From JBBDYD01 sp040901865 (GTDB lineage: Bacteria > Bacteroidota > Ignavibacteria > UBA10030): DNA of 64,000 nt. A program made the position numbers and the translations under genes. Each line of letters opens with the position of its first letter. Within the stretch, counting starts at the first letter, position 1. The DNA lies in NCBI GenBank assembly GCA_040901865.1, contig JBBDYD010000137.1, positions 31,361-95,360 on the forward strand, in the 5' to 3' direction. The notes beneath the pieces are model-generated. The model saw nothing but the letters and a program-made list of their open reading frames with translations. It made no database searches and had not been told where the DNA came from. Positions 1-8,787 of this stretch are shown piece by piece.

Positions 1-1523
1 AGGACCTTGCCGCGGCAGTCAAAGTCCCCAAACGACCACTGGTCGAAGACGCGTTTCCGGATGGGATGGAAGCAGCCGTTCAGAAGCTTGCTGCAGACCG
101 ATTGAAGAACTTGAGCAGAACGATTCTCTCGAAGGAACAACGGTCGGCCGAAACGACCAAGGTTTATGAAGACACGAGAAAGGCGTTTGAGGAGCAATTT
201 CCCGATTCGGCGGAATTGGTCAACGAAATTCTCCACGACCTGGAAAGCGAATCCATGCGTTCCACGATTCTGTCCGAAGGCAAGCGGCTCGACGGGCGCG
301 GACTCGCCGATATCCGCACCATTACGTCAGAAGTCGGAGTGCTCCCGAGAACTCATGGTTCAGCTCTCTTTACGAGAGGAGAAACTCAAAGTCTCACGTC
401 TGTGACACTTGGCACGAAAACTGATGAACAGATCCTTGACGGTCTGTTGCCGGAGACAACCAAGCGATTCATGCTCCACTACAATTTTCCTTCATTCAGC
501 GTTGGAGAGGTTGGTCGGCTTGGAACGGGGAGACGCGAAGTGGGACACGGAAACCTGGCTGAACGGGCGCTTAAGAACCTCATGCCGCCGGAAACGGATT
601 TCCCGTACACGATTCGCATTGTTTCCGATATCCTCGAGTCCAACGGTTCTTCCTCCATGGCGACAGTCTGCGCCGGGACTTTGGCGCTTTTCGATGCAGG
701 AGTTCCGCTCAAAAAGGCCGTGGCAGGTATTGCCATGGGGCTTGTGAAGGAGAAAGACCGGATCGCAATCCTCAGTGACATTCTCGGAAACGAGGATCAT
801 CTGGGCGACATGGATTTCAAGGTTGCCGGAACCGGTGATGGGATCACCGCCTTACAAATGGACATCAAGATCAAAGGCATTTCCTTCGACATCATCGAAA
901 AAGCGCTTGCCCAGGCACGTGATGGCCGCCTGCATATCCTGCACACAATGAATCAGGTGATGGCAAGTCCTCGGCCAGATCTCTCGCAATATGCTCCGCG
1001 ACTGCAAACCCTGAAAATTCCTGTGGATATGATCGGTGCGCTCATCGGACCGGGCGGAAAGAACATCCGCCAGATCGTTAAGGATTCTGGTGCCGAGATC
1101 AACATCGAGGATGACGGCACGGTCACGGTTGCAGCAGTCGAGCGTGAGTCGGCGGATAAAGCAATCGCTGCAATTATGCGAATGACGGAAGCCCCGGAAG
1201 TGGGAAAAGTCTACCGGGCAACGGTGAAGAAGATCATGGAGTTCGGCGCATTTGTCGAAATTCTTCCCGGCAGGGAGGGGCTTGTTCATATTTCCCAACT
1301 CGATGTCAACCGTGTCAACAAGGTCGAGGACCTTGTGAAGCTCGGTGACCAGATCGATGTGAAGTTGATGAAGATCGATACTGAAGGCAGGCTGAGCCTG
1401 AGTCGCAAAGCGCTTCTGCCGGGCGGGGAAAATGCCCTGGAAGAGATGAACCGTCCACGAAAACCGAGACCCGACGGGCCTGGCAGGGACAGCAGGCGGC
1501 CGCAGGAATCCCGGCACCGCTAA
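1..1523 (+). CDS. pnp: Polyribonucleotide nucleotidyltransferase (PNPase), 5' truncated by window edge
   Basis: Phosphorolytic 3'-5' exoribonuclease of mRNA turnover; the family is a trimer of about 700 residues. The frame is open from base 3, so only the C-terminal 506 residues are present. They hold the end of the linker helices, the second RNase PH domain (GRREVGHGNLAERAL, the SNGSSSMATVC loop, and the two catalytic Asp of GTGDGITALQMDIK), a KH domain with GPGGKNIR (about nt 1018-1190) and an S1 domain (about nt 1200-1425), then a short basic, Pro/Arg-rich tail. The first in-frame ATG (66) is internal, not the start. aroA follows after 67 bp on the same strand. Confidence 0.96.
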   Translation, partial: DLAAAVKVPKRPLVEDAFPDGMEAAVQKLAADRLKNLSRTILSKEQRSAETTKVYEDTRKAFEEQFPDSAELVNEILHDLESESMRSTILSEGKRLDGRGLADIRTITSEVGVLPRTHGSALFTRGETQSLTSVTLGTKTDEQILDGLLPETTKRFMLHYNFPSFSVGEVGRLGTGRREVGHGNLAERALKNLMPPETDFPYTIRIVSDILESNGSSSMATVCAGTLALFDAGVPLKKAVAGIAMGLVKEKDRIAILSDILGNEDHLGDMDFKVAGTGDGITALQMDIKIKGISFDIIEKALAQARDGRLHILHTMNQVMASPRPDLSQYAPRLQTLKIPVDMIGALIGPGGKNIRQIVKDSGAEINIEDDGTVTVAAVERESADKAIAAIMRMTEAPEVGKVYRATVKKIMEFGAFVEILPGREGLVHISQLDVNRVNKVEDLVKLGDQIDVKLMKIDTEGRLSLSRKALLPGGENALEEMNRPRKPRPDGPGRDSRRPQESRHR

Positions 1524-1590
1524 CGGTCTCTTGGACTCTTGAGTTCCTTGCGGTCAGGTCCTTTCGTTCCGCATATTTTGTTTCACCGTT

Positions 1591-2871
1591 ATGGAAATTA
1601 CACTCGGGCCCGCGAAATCCATCGTCGGTACATTTGACGTACCGGGGGATAAGTCGATTTCCCACCGGGCCCTCCTTGTTGCCTCCATCGCAGACGGAGT
1701 TTCTTCGTTGCATAATCTGCTCCAGGCACAAGATCCCGAGAGCACGATACGCTGTCTCCGTTCATTGGGTGTCAAGATTACGCGAAACGGTGAGACTACG
1801 GAAGTGTACGGCCAGGGGCTGAACGGCTTCCGGCGGCCAACGGCTGATCTCGATGCCGGCAATTCCGGAACCACGATGCGGCTCTTGAGCGGTATCCTGG
1901 CCGGACAGCCCTTTGAATCGACCATCACAGGCGACGAATCTCTCAGAAACCGACCGATGCAGCGGGTGGTGGATCCCCTGACCCGCATGGGGGCAGTGAT
2001 CTCCTCCCAAAAGGGTAAACCACCCCTCACGATTCAAGGCAAAAACCCTCTCGATGCGATCTCGCACACACTTCAGGTTCCGAGCGCTCAGGTTAAATCC
2101 GCCATTCTTCTCGCCGGTCTGTTTGCCGAGGGCGCGACAACTATCACCGAGAAAGTCATCACCCGCGACCACACGGAGCGATTGTTGAATCTTCCGGTAC
2201 GCACGAATGAAGAAGGCAGAACCATCACCGTAGTCGGTGGGACGAGAATCCCTCCTTTCACCATTGTTGTTCCCGGAGATATTTCTTCAGCCGTTTTTCT
2301 TATCTGTGCAGCGGCACTCGTTCCAGGATCAGATATTGTCATCCGAAACGTCGGCCTCAACCCGACACGAACAGCCGTTCTTGGGATACTCACTAATGCA
2401 GGGCTTCAATTGTCTGTAGAGAGGACTTCGCATCAAGAACCCGAAGAATACGGTGACATTCGTGTAAAGTTTGGACCGGCCAGCCGGCCCATCGATCTCG
2501 ACAGTGCGGTTGTTCCGCAAATCATCGACGAGATTCCAGCGCTCGCTGTTCTCGCGGCCGCTTCCGGCGTGGAATGTTCTGTGCGGGGTGCAGGAGAATT
2601 ACGGGTGAAGGAGTCAGACCGCGTTAGCCTGCTCGTGAGAAACCTGCGATCAATCGGCGTTCCGGCTGAAGAAGCAGGGGATGGCTTTTCGTTTGAGCGG
2701 GCCGTGATCACATCGGGTCGCGTTCAAAGCGGGGGCGACCATCGTATTGCGATGGCGTTCGCGCTTGCAGGACTCAGGGGGGGAGCCGAAATAACCATTG
2801 ACGAAGCGGAGGCGAGCGAGATTTCATTTCCACACTATTGGGGTGTTCTAGAATCATTTCAGAAGCGTTAA
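1591..2871 (+). CDS. aroA: 3-phosphoshikimate 1-carboxyvinyltransferase (EPSP synthase)
   Basis: Transfers enolpyruvyl from PEP to shikimate-3-phosphate in the shikimate pathway (cytoplasm). The 426 residues match the full-length family. Near the N-terminus is GDKSISHRALL, then NSGTTMRLLSG (PEP-binding segment) and LRNRPMQRVVDPL; near the C-terminus is GGDHRIAMAFALAG. The sequence resembles the class II (Bacillus-like) rather than the enterobacterial enzyme, for example in LLQAQDPESTIRCLRSLGV; class is judged by eye. No clear Shine-Dalgarno precedes the ATG. The MalK-type ATPase gene follows after 16 bp, so the two are probably cotranscribed though functionally unrelated. Confidence 0.96.
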   Translation: MEITLGPAKSIVGTFDVPGDKSISHRALLVASIADGVSSLHNLLQAQDPESTIRCLRSLGVKITRNGETTEVYGQGLNGFRRPTADLDAGNSGTTMRLLSGILAGQPFESTITGDESLRNRPMQRVVDPLTRMGAVISSQKGKPPLTIQGKNPLDAISHTLQVPSAQVKSAILLAGLFAEGATTITEKVITRDHTERLLNLPVRTNEEGRTITVVGGTRIPPFTIVVPGDISSAVFLICAAALVPGSDIVIRNVGLNPTRTAVLGILTNAGLQLSVERTSHQEPEEYGDIRVKFGPASRPIDLDSAVVPQIIDEIPALAVLAAASGVECSVRGAGELRVKESDRVSLLVRNLRSIGVPAEEAGDGFSFERAVITSGRVQSGGDHRIAMAFALAGLRGGAEITIDEAEASEISFPHYWGVLESFQKR

Positions 2872-2887
2872 TTCCCGGGAGGCTTTC

Positions 2888-4018
2888 GTGGCTAGTGTGA
2901 TCCTTCAAAATGTCAAAAAAGTATACGAAGATGGATTTGTTGCCGTTCATGGGATAAACCTGGAAGTCAAAGACAAGGAATTTGTTGTTCTCGTCGGTCC
3001 TTCAGGATGTGGAAAATCCACGACCCTGAGAATGATCGCGGGACTCGAAGATATCACCGAAGGCACTATAAGGATTGATGAGAGGGTCGTCAACGACGTT
3101 GCGCCTAAGGACAGGGATATCGCCATGGTCTTCCAGAATTATGCGTTATACCCGCATATGACGGTGTATGACAACATGGCGTTTGGCCTTACACTCCGAA
3201 AGTTCCCGAAGAAGGAGGTGGACGCGCGAGTCAGGGAGGCGGCTGCGATTTTGGGACTCGACAACTATCTCGACAAGAAACCGAAAGTCTTGTCGGGAGG
3301 ACAGAGGCAGCGGGTGGCTGTGGGGAGGGCGATTGTGCGGAAACCAAAGGTGTTCCTCTTTGACGAGCCTCTTAGCAATTTGGATGCCAAACTGCGAGTG
3401 CAAATGCGGATGGAGATCTCAAAATTGCACCGTAACCTCGGTGCGACGATGATCTATGTGACACACGACCAAACGGAGGCGATGACGATGGGCGAGAGGA
3501 TCGTTCTGATGAAGGACGGCGTGGTACAGCAGATCGACACACCCCTGAAGATCTATGACCGGCCGGTCAACAAATTCACAGCTGGGTTCATTGGTACGCC
3601 AGCCATGAATTTTCTTGACGGGAGGATTATTGGAAGGAAATCAGTCGGGTTTAAGGAAACCGGTGATGGGTTGTCGTTTACGGTGCCTGCAGCCATGCAG
3701 AAACTCCTGAACCCGTTCTCGGGGAAGAACATGACCATGGGGGTCAGGCCGGAGAACATCTACCTGAAGTCCCGCTCAGCCGGTATTAAACGCCCGCTGA
3801 CTCTTCGCGCAAACGTTGAAGCCGTCGAACCAATGGGGAATGAGACGTACCTCTATTTTTCGACGAGGAAAGATGGAAGCCAACACGTTGCGAGAGTACG
3901 GTCATCGGAAGGATTTGCGGTGGGTAAACCGGTAAATCTGTTGTTCGATCTTGAGAAGGCACATTTCTTCGATTCAGTCACTGAAATGGCCGTTTTGCAG
4001 ACTGGAACGAAACGGTGA
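2888..4018 (+). CDS. ABC transporter ATPase, MalK/UgpC/MsmX type
   Basis: Cytoplasmic ATPase subunit of a carbohydrate-type importer. Walker A GPSGCGKSTTLRMIAG is near residue 38, the Q-loop is MVFQNYALYPHMT, the signature is LSGGQRQRVAVGRA and Walker B is VFLFDEPLSNLDAKLR. A C-terminal OB/TOBE domain (from about residue 240) brings the length to 376, typical of MalK and UgpC. The start is GTG, chosen because GGGAGG lies 5-6 nt upstream. No permease or binding protein is nearby, so it is an orphan that may serve several permeases, as MsmX does in Bacillus. Substrate cannot be assigned. It converges on bshC with a 17-bp gap. Confidence 0.93.
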   Translation: MASVILQNVKKVYEDGFVAVHGINLEVKDKEFVVLVGPSGCGKSTTLRMIAGLEDITEGTIRIDERVVNDVAPKDRDIAMVFQNYALYPHMTVYDNMAFGLTLRKFPKKEVDARVREAAAILGLDNYLDKKPKVLSGGQRQRVAVGRAIVRKPKVFLFDEPLSNLDAKLRVQMRMEISKLHRNLGATMIYVTHDQTEAMTMGERIVLMKDGVVQQIDTPLKIYDRPVNKFTAGFIGTPAMNFLDGRIIGRKSVGFKETGDGLSFTVPAAMQKLLNPFSGKNMTMGVRPENIYLKSRSAGIKRPLTLRANVEAVEPMGNETYLYFSTRKDGSQHVARVRSSEGFAVGKPVNLLFDLEKAHFFDSVTEMAVLQTGTKR

Positions 4019-4023
4019 CCTTT

Positions 4024-4046
4024 TCAGGACTCTCTTCAGAGCCTGA
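4024..4046. terminator. Hairpin between convergent genes
   Basis: TCAGG and CTCT pair with AGAG and CCTGA around a CTTC tetraloop, with one unpaired A, at the junction of the ATPase gene and bshC. It overlaps the end of bshC. No T-tract follows on either strand, so a role as a bidirectional terminator is only suggestive. Confidence 0.3.
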
Positions 4047-5676
4047 TAATCTGATGTTTGAACTTGTCGATGACCAATTCGCCGCGTAGCCAGCGGAGAA
4101 ACTCGAGCCCGTACTTATTGAGGAAATGCAGGATATTAAGTTCCCGTTCCTGAAAATTCGAGCCGGGAAATACGTGGTTCGCAGCCTTTTCCACCTGTCG
4201 AATGGCGACTTCGTTCTGGCGTTTTTGAGCGGCAACCGTTTTTTGCCTGATCGCTTCGAGTTGAAAATCGATCTTACTCTTAGCCGTATCCAGCGCGCCA
4301 GCAAGGGTGGGATCAATCTTGATCAACCCGGCACGTAATGACTCAAGCGTTTCTGTTATCGACCCCCCAGTCCCCCCGAATAACTCCTCGAGTTTGACCG
4401 ACGAGGAATGCTCAGCAACCCTCTGCTTCACCAATTCAACATCGCGGAAAAAATCGGAGAGGGACAACTGATATCTTGTGAAGACTTTCTCCACTTTTTC
4501 CTCCACGATTGACGCGCTTGCGCGTGGATAGAGAACAGGTGCCGGAATACTGAACTCGGCGTAGACCGGTTTCAACTGGGCAAAATACGATAGTTCTCCC
4601 GGCCCGGCGACGTACGCGATGGTGGGGAGGAGCGAATCTTGACAAATGGGTCTGAGGACGACATTCGGACTGAAGAGTTCAGGTTTTTCATCCGTGAGTT
4701 TGATAAGTTCATCTTTCGTAAACTGTTGCCTGCTATTCTTCAATCCAAATCCTGTTGATTTTGGCTCGATAAGATAGCGTCCTGCGTTATGAAAGAGGAA
4801 AAGGTTCACCGGTTTTGGTTTAATCTGTGCGTGATATTGTTTTTCCACCTCTACGCTTTGGTCAACGACAAGCTGGCAGGTCCGGGGTGTTTGCTCTAAT
4901 TCTTTCCGGAAAACCGGCGACAACAGTTTCTTGAGTTGCGGATCGTTCGGATTCAAAAACACGAGGCCGGAATCCTCGAGCAGGTCGTTCATGAGATGAA
5001 CGAATGCCCGGTTAAAGGTCATTCCTTTCTGATAGGCGACGCGGAAGAGTTCCATGACCTTGGGGCGGAATTCTGTGGCAGGGAGGCTGTTTTCGAGGGT
5101 CTGAAAAAGGTCGCCGATGGATTCTTGAAATTCAATCTGTCCGACGGCCCCGGGATTGCCCGTCCTGATCTTTTCGCCCGGATCGTATGTGAGGGTGAGC
5201 AGATCGTTTGACTGGTTCAACATCTTGACGGAACCGACTTCCTCGTAATCGTGATCTTCGCCTTCCAGCCAGAACACGGGGACGAAAACGAACTCAGGGT
5301 ACTGCTCCTGTAGCTTTTCGGTCAGCTTAAGGGTTGTGAGGGTCTTGTAAATGGTATAGAGGGGACCGGTAAAGAGCCCAACCTGCTGCCCGGTGACAAC
5401 GGCCAACGTGTTGTCATTGCTGAGGGCATCAATGTTTGCGAGCGTCTTCACGCCGCAATGAAAATCGCGGTTTTGAATCGAGAGGACCCGGGCGACTTCT
5501 GAACGTGGAATGGTCCTTTTCGCAACGAGGTCCAGGGCTGCTTGCCAGTGTGCCGGATCCCGGAAATTCCATGTGTAGAATTTTTTTACTTTTTCGAAAT
5601 CGTTGACATAGTCGATGAAGAGGGAGGAGAACGAGGAACCATTGGAAGGGAGATCGCTGTAGTCAATCCAATTCAT
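4036..5676 (-). CDS. bshC: Bacillithiol biosynthesis cysteine-adding enzyme BshC
   Basis: Adds L-cysteine to GlcN-malate, the last step of bacillithiol synthesis; a cytoplasmic enzyme. The hallmark VVTGQQVGLFTGPLYTIYK is near residue 95, followed by FVPVFWLEGEDHDYEE; a long helical segment in the C-terminal half (KIDFQLEAIRQKTVAAQKRQ) fits the coiled coil of the family. The 546 residues agree with the usual 530-550. The ATG at 5676 is chosen over an in-frame TTG one codon earlier. bshA and bshB are not in the window. Presence of bshC implies bacillithiol as the low-molecular-weight thiol, known in Firmicutes, Deinococcus and many Bacteroidota/Chlorobi-group bacteria. Confidence 0.95.
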   Translation of the reverse strand: MNWIDYSDLPSNGSSFSSLFIDYVNDFEKVKKFYTWNFRDPAHWQAALDLVAKRTIPRSEVARVLSIQNRDFHCGVKTLANIDALSNDNTLAVVTGQQVGLFTGPLYTIYKTLTTLKLTEKLQEQYPEFVFVPVFWLEGEDHDYEEVGSVKMLNQSNDLLTLTYDPGEKIRTGNPGAVGQIEFQESIGDLFQTLENSLPATEFRPKVMELFRVAYQKGMTFNRAFVHLMNDLLEDSGLVFLNPNDPQLKKLLSPVFRKELEQTPRTCQLVVDQSVEVEKQYHAQIKPKPVNLFLFHNAGRYLIEPKSTGFGLKNSRQQFTKDELIKLTDEKPELFSPNVVLRPICQDSLLPTIAYVAGPGELSYFAQLKPVYAEFSIPAPVLYPRASASIVEEKVEKVFTRYQLSLSDFFRDVELVKQRVAEHSSSVKLEELFGGTGGSITETLESLRAGLIKIDPTLAGALDTAKSKIDFQLEAIRQKTVAAQKRQNEVAIRQVEKAANHVFPGSNFQERELNILHFLNKYGLEFLRWLRGELVIDKFKHQIIRL

Positions 5677-5837
5677 CAAGATGCAGGTGGTTGGTGAGTG
5701 GCGCTGTTGCTAAAGTGAGAATATACGTTATAGTGCGACGAGCCGCAAGAATTGACCGGTGGCCAGAAGAGACCGCTTGAGAATGGAATTCCTCAACAGT
5801 GAAAGGAAGAGACTCATAATCATTCTCGGATTTTTTC

Positions 5838-5866
5838 TTGACAAATCAGGGTTGCTTTCCTATATT
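5838..5866 (+). promoter_or_regulatory. Predicted promoter of the respiratory gene block
   Basis: TTGACA (5838-5843), a 17-bp spacer and TATATT (5861-5866) lie 55 nt upstream of the ferredoxin ATG, in the largest gap on this side of the block. Read as the Bacteroidota form it is TTG-N20-TATATTGT. It is the only strong promoter seen before the electron-transport genes. Confidence 0.7.
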
Positions 5867-5921
5867 GTCTCTGTTATAACCGCATCTCACAATCCGATTC
5901 GAGGCTACGAACGCATCGCAC

Positions 5922-6248
5922 ATGAGCGACATTCAAGGAACAGCATCTCAAAAGCCTGTGCCCGCCGCAATACCTCCTGTCAAGAAGAAGAAAAAATCAG
6001 CTATCATCGCGGTTGTTCATCCGGAAGGGTGTACCGGGTGTGAAGTCTGTATTGAGTTTTGCCCCGTTGATTGTCTCTACAAGGTTCCCGGACCCGAAAA
6101 TCCGGAAGAACATGGGTACGTGAGCATGAATGGAATCGTCATTGTCGATGAAGAGGTCTGCATCGGATGTAAGCTCTGCGCAAAGTACTGTCCGTGGGAA
6201 ACTATCGACATGGTCAAGAGGGTGGAGGAGTCTGATGTCGTTGCTTAA
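5922..6248 (+). CDS. Ferredoxin with two [4Fe-4S] motifs
   Basis: Small 108-residue electron carrier. Two bacterial-type cluster motifs are visible: Cys37, 40, 43, 47 (CTGCEVCIEFCPVDC) and Cys80, 83, 86, 90 (CIGCKLCAKYCP). A 25-residue Ala/Pro/Lys-rich N-terminus precedes the fold; there is no signal peptide or membrane segment, so it should act in the cytoplasm. It is the first gene of the respiratory block, 57 bp before the Rieske gene, which suggests a cytoplasmic-side partner of the cytochrome b complex or a biogenesis role; its real partner is unknown. A shorter start cannot be excluded. Confidence 0.9.
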   Translation: MSDIQGTASQKPVPAAIPPVKKKKKSAIIAVVHPEGCTGCEVCIEFCPVDCLYKVPGPENPEEHGYVSMNGIVIVDEEVCIGCKLCAKYCPWETIDMVKRVEESDVVA

Positions 6249-6305
6249 CCCTCCCGTGCATTGATTTCCGACTTCTGACAGAATAGACAATCGAAGGAAT
6301 GCTTC

Positions 6306-6938
6306 ATGTCGGATCAGACAACTGAGAATGTCCAAAAGGATACCTCGTCTTCGGGCGGGGCTGGACCAAAGACCACTCCTGTAATTTCTCAAACACCACT
6401 TCCCCGAAAACCCAAGCAGGACCGTCCGGCAGATCAAGACCCCGGGATCTGGCGCACGAATCGGCGCAATGTGCTTGCCGTGACTGGATGGATGGGCTTC
6501 TTAGGATTCATTATCATTTCAACTGTTGGCGCCCTCCGGTACATGTTTCCCCGTGTCCTGTTTGAGCCGCCGACAAAATTCAAGGCCGGTTTTCCACAGG
6601 ATTTCATGATCGGTGAAGTGAGTGAAAAGTACAAAGACGAAAAACGGGTCTGGATTGTCCGGGAAAAAGAAGGGTTCTATGCATTGATTTCGATCTGTAC
6701 TCATCTTGGATGCACTCCGCGTTGGCTCCCGGGCGATAACAAGTTCAAATGCCCGTGCCATGGGAGCGGGTTCTACAGAACGGGAGTTAATTTTGAGGGT
6801 CCGGCTCCCCGTCCCTTGGAACGCGCATTTATTGGCATTGCAGACGACGGGCAGTTGCAAATTGACCGTAGCGTGAAATTCCTCTATGAAAAGAATGAGT
6901 GGGGAAGAATCGGTTCGTTTCTCCCCTACACAGGGTAA
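6306..6938 (+). CDS. Rieske [2Fe-2S] protein of a cytochrome bc/b6-type complex
   Basis: Carries electrons from quinol at the outer quinol site to cytochrome c. Of 210 residues, about 55 form a Pro/Lys-rich cytoplasmic tail, then one membrane anchor (VTGWMGFLGFIIISTVGALR), then the Rieske domain. Cluster residues are CTHLGC (Cys131, His133, Cys136) and CPCHGSG (Cys149, Cys151, His152): two Cys and two His bind the cluster and the other two Cys form the disulfide. The short insertion between the motifs is b6f-like. It lies between ferredoxin and cytochrome b genes in one operon. Start 6306 is the first ATG after the ferredoxin stop. Confidence 0.95.
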   Translation: MSDQTTENVQKDTSSSGGAGPKTTPVISQTPLPRKPKQDRPADQDPGIWRTNRRNVLAVTGWMGFLGFIIISTVGALRYMFPRVLFEPPTKFKAGFPQDFMIGEVSEKYKDEKRVWIVREKEGFYALISICTHLGCTPRWLPGDNKFKCPCHGSGFYRTGVNFEGPAPRPLERAFIGIADDGQLQIDRSVKFLYEKNEWGRIGSFLPYTG

Positions 6939-6953
6939 CTCAGGAGTGCCAGC

Positions 6954-7727
6954 ATGGCATTGATGGAACAATTTAAAAAGTCGGAATTCTATAAATCAAT
7001 TTTCCGGCATTCGTACCAGGACACACAGCGAAACCGGGCGCTTCAGATTGTCGATAACGTATTTCTCCATCTCCACCCCGTTCGCGTACCCCGCCATGCG
7101 ACCAACATTGGTTTCACCTGGGGCATGGGAGGCATCACCTTCCTCCTGTTCCTTGTCCTGACAATCACCGGCGTGATTCTGATGTTCTATTACCGGCCGA
7201 CAGCGCAGTATGCGTATGAGGACATGAAGTACCTCATGAACGACGTTCCGTTCGGTCCGCTGATGCGGAACATGCACCGATGGGCCGCGCACGCAATGGT
7301 ACTGACGGTGATGCTTCATATGTTCCGGGTCTTCCTCACCGGCTCATACAAACCACCGCGTCAATTTAACTGGATGGTCGGAGTGATCCTCCTCGTTCTC
7401 ACATTGCTGCTGAGTTTCTCCGGGTACTTATTGCCCTGGGATCAGCTTGCGATCTGGGCTGTCACTGTCGGAACGAACATGGCCCGCGCGACCCCGCTGC
7501 TTGGCCATGAAGGTCCGTTTGGACCAGAGCTCGGGATGCGGATTGACAACGATGTTCGATTCGTTCTCCTCGGTGGAACCGAGGTTGGCCCCCCAACCTT
7601 GCTACGGTTCTACGTGGGACATTGTATTTTTCTTCCGTTGATTGCCGTCATTTTCATGGCAGTTCACTTCTGGAGAGTGCGCAAGGATGGCGGCATCTCA
7701 GGACCTGAATCCAAAAAGAATTTCTAA
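6954..7727 (+). CDS. Cytochrome b, N-terminal (cytochrome b6-like) subunit
   Basis: Membrane subunit holding the two b haems of the quinol-oxidising complex. The 257 residues form four predicted membrane helices. Haem ligand pairs are His108/His122 (spacing 14) and His223/His238 (spacing 15); the 15-residue spacing of the second pair is the cytochrome b6 arrangement rather than the mitochondrial one. The helix A segment FTWGMGGITF lacks the Cys that holds haem ci in b6f. The gene stops before helix E and its partner begins 32 bp on, so cytochrome b is split as in b6/subunit IV. A 40-residue N-terminal extension precedes the fold. Confidence 0.95.
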   Translation: MALMEQFKKSEFYKSIFRHSYQDTQRNRALQIVDNVFLHLHPVRVPRHATNIGFTWGMGGITFLLFLVLTITGVILMFYYRPTAQYAYEDMKYLMNDVPFGPLMRNMHRWAAHAMVLTVMLHMFRVFLTGSYKPPRQFNWMVGVILLVLTLLLSFSGYLLPWDQLAIWAVTVGTNMARATPLLGHEGPFGPELGMRIDNDVRFVLLGGTEVGPPTLLRFYVGHCIFLPLIAVIFMAVHFWRVRKDGGISGPESKKNF

Positions 7728-7759
7728 TCCGCTGACCAAAAGCCCGGACCGGGAACCTC

Positions 7760-8662
7760 ATGGAACAATTTCTGGAAATCATCTCGAAGCCTGACAATAT
7801 TCCGATTGTCGCGCTTCTGGTAAGCGTCATCTTCTTCTCTTGGCTGGCATGGTCAAAAGCCCGCCGCAACGATGCATTGCCGGTTCCGCTGGAAGCGACA
7901 ATGGATGACAAGGTGCAGGTGTGGCCCTATTTGGTCCGCGTCGAGTTTCTTGCAACCATTGCCGTGATGGCCGTTCTCGTTTTATGGTCGGTGTTTCTTG
8001 ATGCTCCACTTGAGGAACCTGCAAACCGAGCCTTGACACCAAACCCTTCGAAGGCTCCATGGTACTTTCTCGGCCTCCAGGAACTCCTGGTTTACTTCGA
8101 TCCCTGGATTGCGGGCGTCGTGCTTCCAACGCTCATTATCGTAGGCCTGATGGCGATCCCGTACATTGATATCAACGAAAAAGGAAACGGGTATTATACG
8201 TTTAAGGATCGCAAGTTTTCGATACTGGTGTTTGCGTTCGGATTTATCGTGTTATGGGTCGCTCTGATCGTCTTGGGAACTTTTATGCGCGGTCCGGGAT
8301 GGAATTTCTTCCTGCCATGGGAAAAATGGGATCCCCATTATATCGGCGTTCTCACGAATGTGGATCTTTCGGAACTTCTGGGAATGCCAACGCGATTGCC
8401 TGACAACACGCTGAATCCCGCGGCTATGATCTTTGGCGCAGTGGTTGTCATCGGATACTATGCCATCGGACCGATTTACTGGATCTTGAAGCGAAAGAAC
8501 GAGTTGATGCAGAACCTGGGGGTTGTACGATACGCGATCGTTTCGTTCCTCCTTCTGAGCATGGGAGGCGTTCTGATCAAAATCCTTCTGCGTCTTGCCC
8601 CGACTGCGCTCGGTATGAATCCTGTGAAATATGTCTGGGTTACTCCCTGGTTCAACATCTAG
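7760..8662 (+). CDS. Cytochrome b, C-terminal (subunit IV-like) protein
   Basis: Completes the quinol-oxidation site of the split cytochrome b. The conserved outer-site motif appears as NPSKAPWYFLGLQELLVYFD (family PEWY-type region, here PWYF). At 300 residues it is longer than plant subunit IV (about 160): an extra N-terminal helix (IPIVALLVSVIFFSWLAW) and two or three extra C-terminal helices are visible. A domain of this shape is common in Bacteroidota and Chlorobi-group bc complexes. It follows cytochrome b6-like by 32 bp and precedes the multihaem cytochrome by 125 bp. Confidence 0.92.
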   Translation: MEQFLEIISKPDNIPIVALLVSVIFFSWLAWSKARRNDALPVPLEATMDDKVQVWPYLVRVEFLATIAVMAVLVLWSVFLDAPLEEPANRALTPNPSKAPWYFLGLQELLVYFDPWIAGVVLPTLIIVGLMAIPYIDINEKGNGYYTFKDRKFSILVFAFGFIVLWVALIVLGTFMRGPGWNFFLPWEKWDPHYIGVLTNVDLSELLGMPTRLPDNTLNPAAMIFGAVVVIGYYAIGPIYWILKRKNELMQNLGVVRYAIVSFLLLSMGGVLIKILLRLAPTALGMNPVKYVWVTPWFNI

Positions 8663-8682
8663 TGGTTCTTCAATTAAATAAT

Positions 8683-8710
8683 CTTGTGTTTTCGAGAACG
8701 CGAGCACAAG
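8683..8710. other. Inverted repeat between cytochrome b and octahaem cytochrome genes
   Basis: CTTGTG (8683-8688) and CACAAG (8705-8710) can pair around a 16-nt loop. There is no T-tract, so it could be an RNA-processing or stability element within the operon rather than a terminator. Weak support. Confidence 0.25.
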
Positions 8711-8787
8711 TGGAAGCGGCACTAATGCCTTTTGAAAAAGCATTGAGTCTGGGCAAATGAAATTGATCGATCGAAGGAGTTCTCGAG

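Noticed and set aside
852..1517. Long antisense open frame opposite pnp
   Set aside because: Shadow of a strongly conserved coding region; Cys/His-rich composition is typical of reverse-strand frames.
5759..6043. Open frame overlapping the ferredoxin gene
   Set aside because: It covers the promoter and the ferredoxin start in another frame, with no family match.
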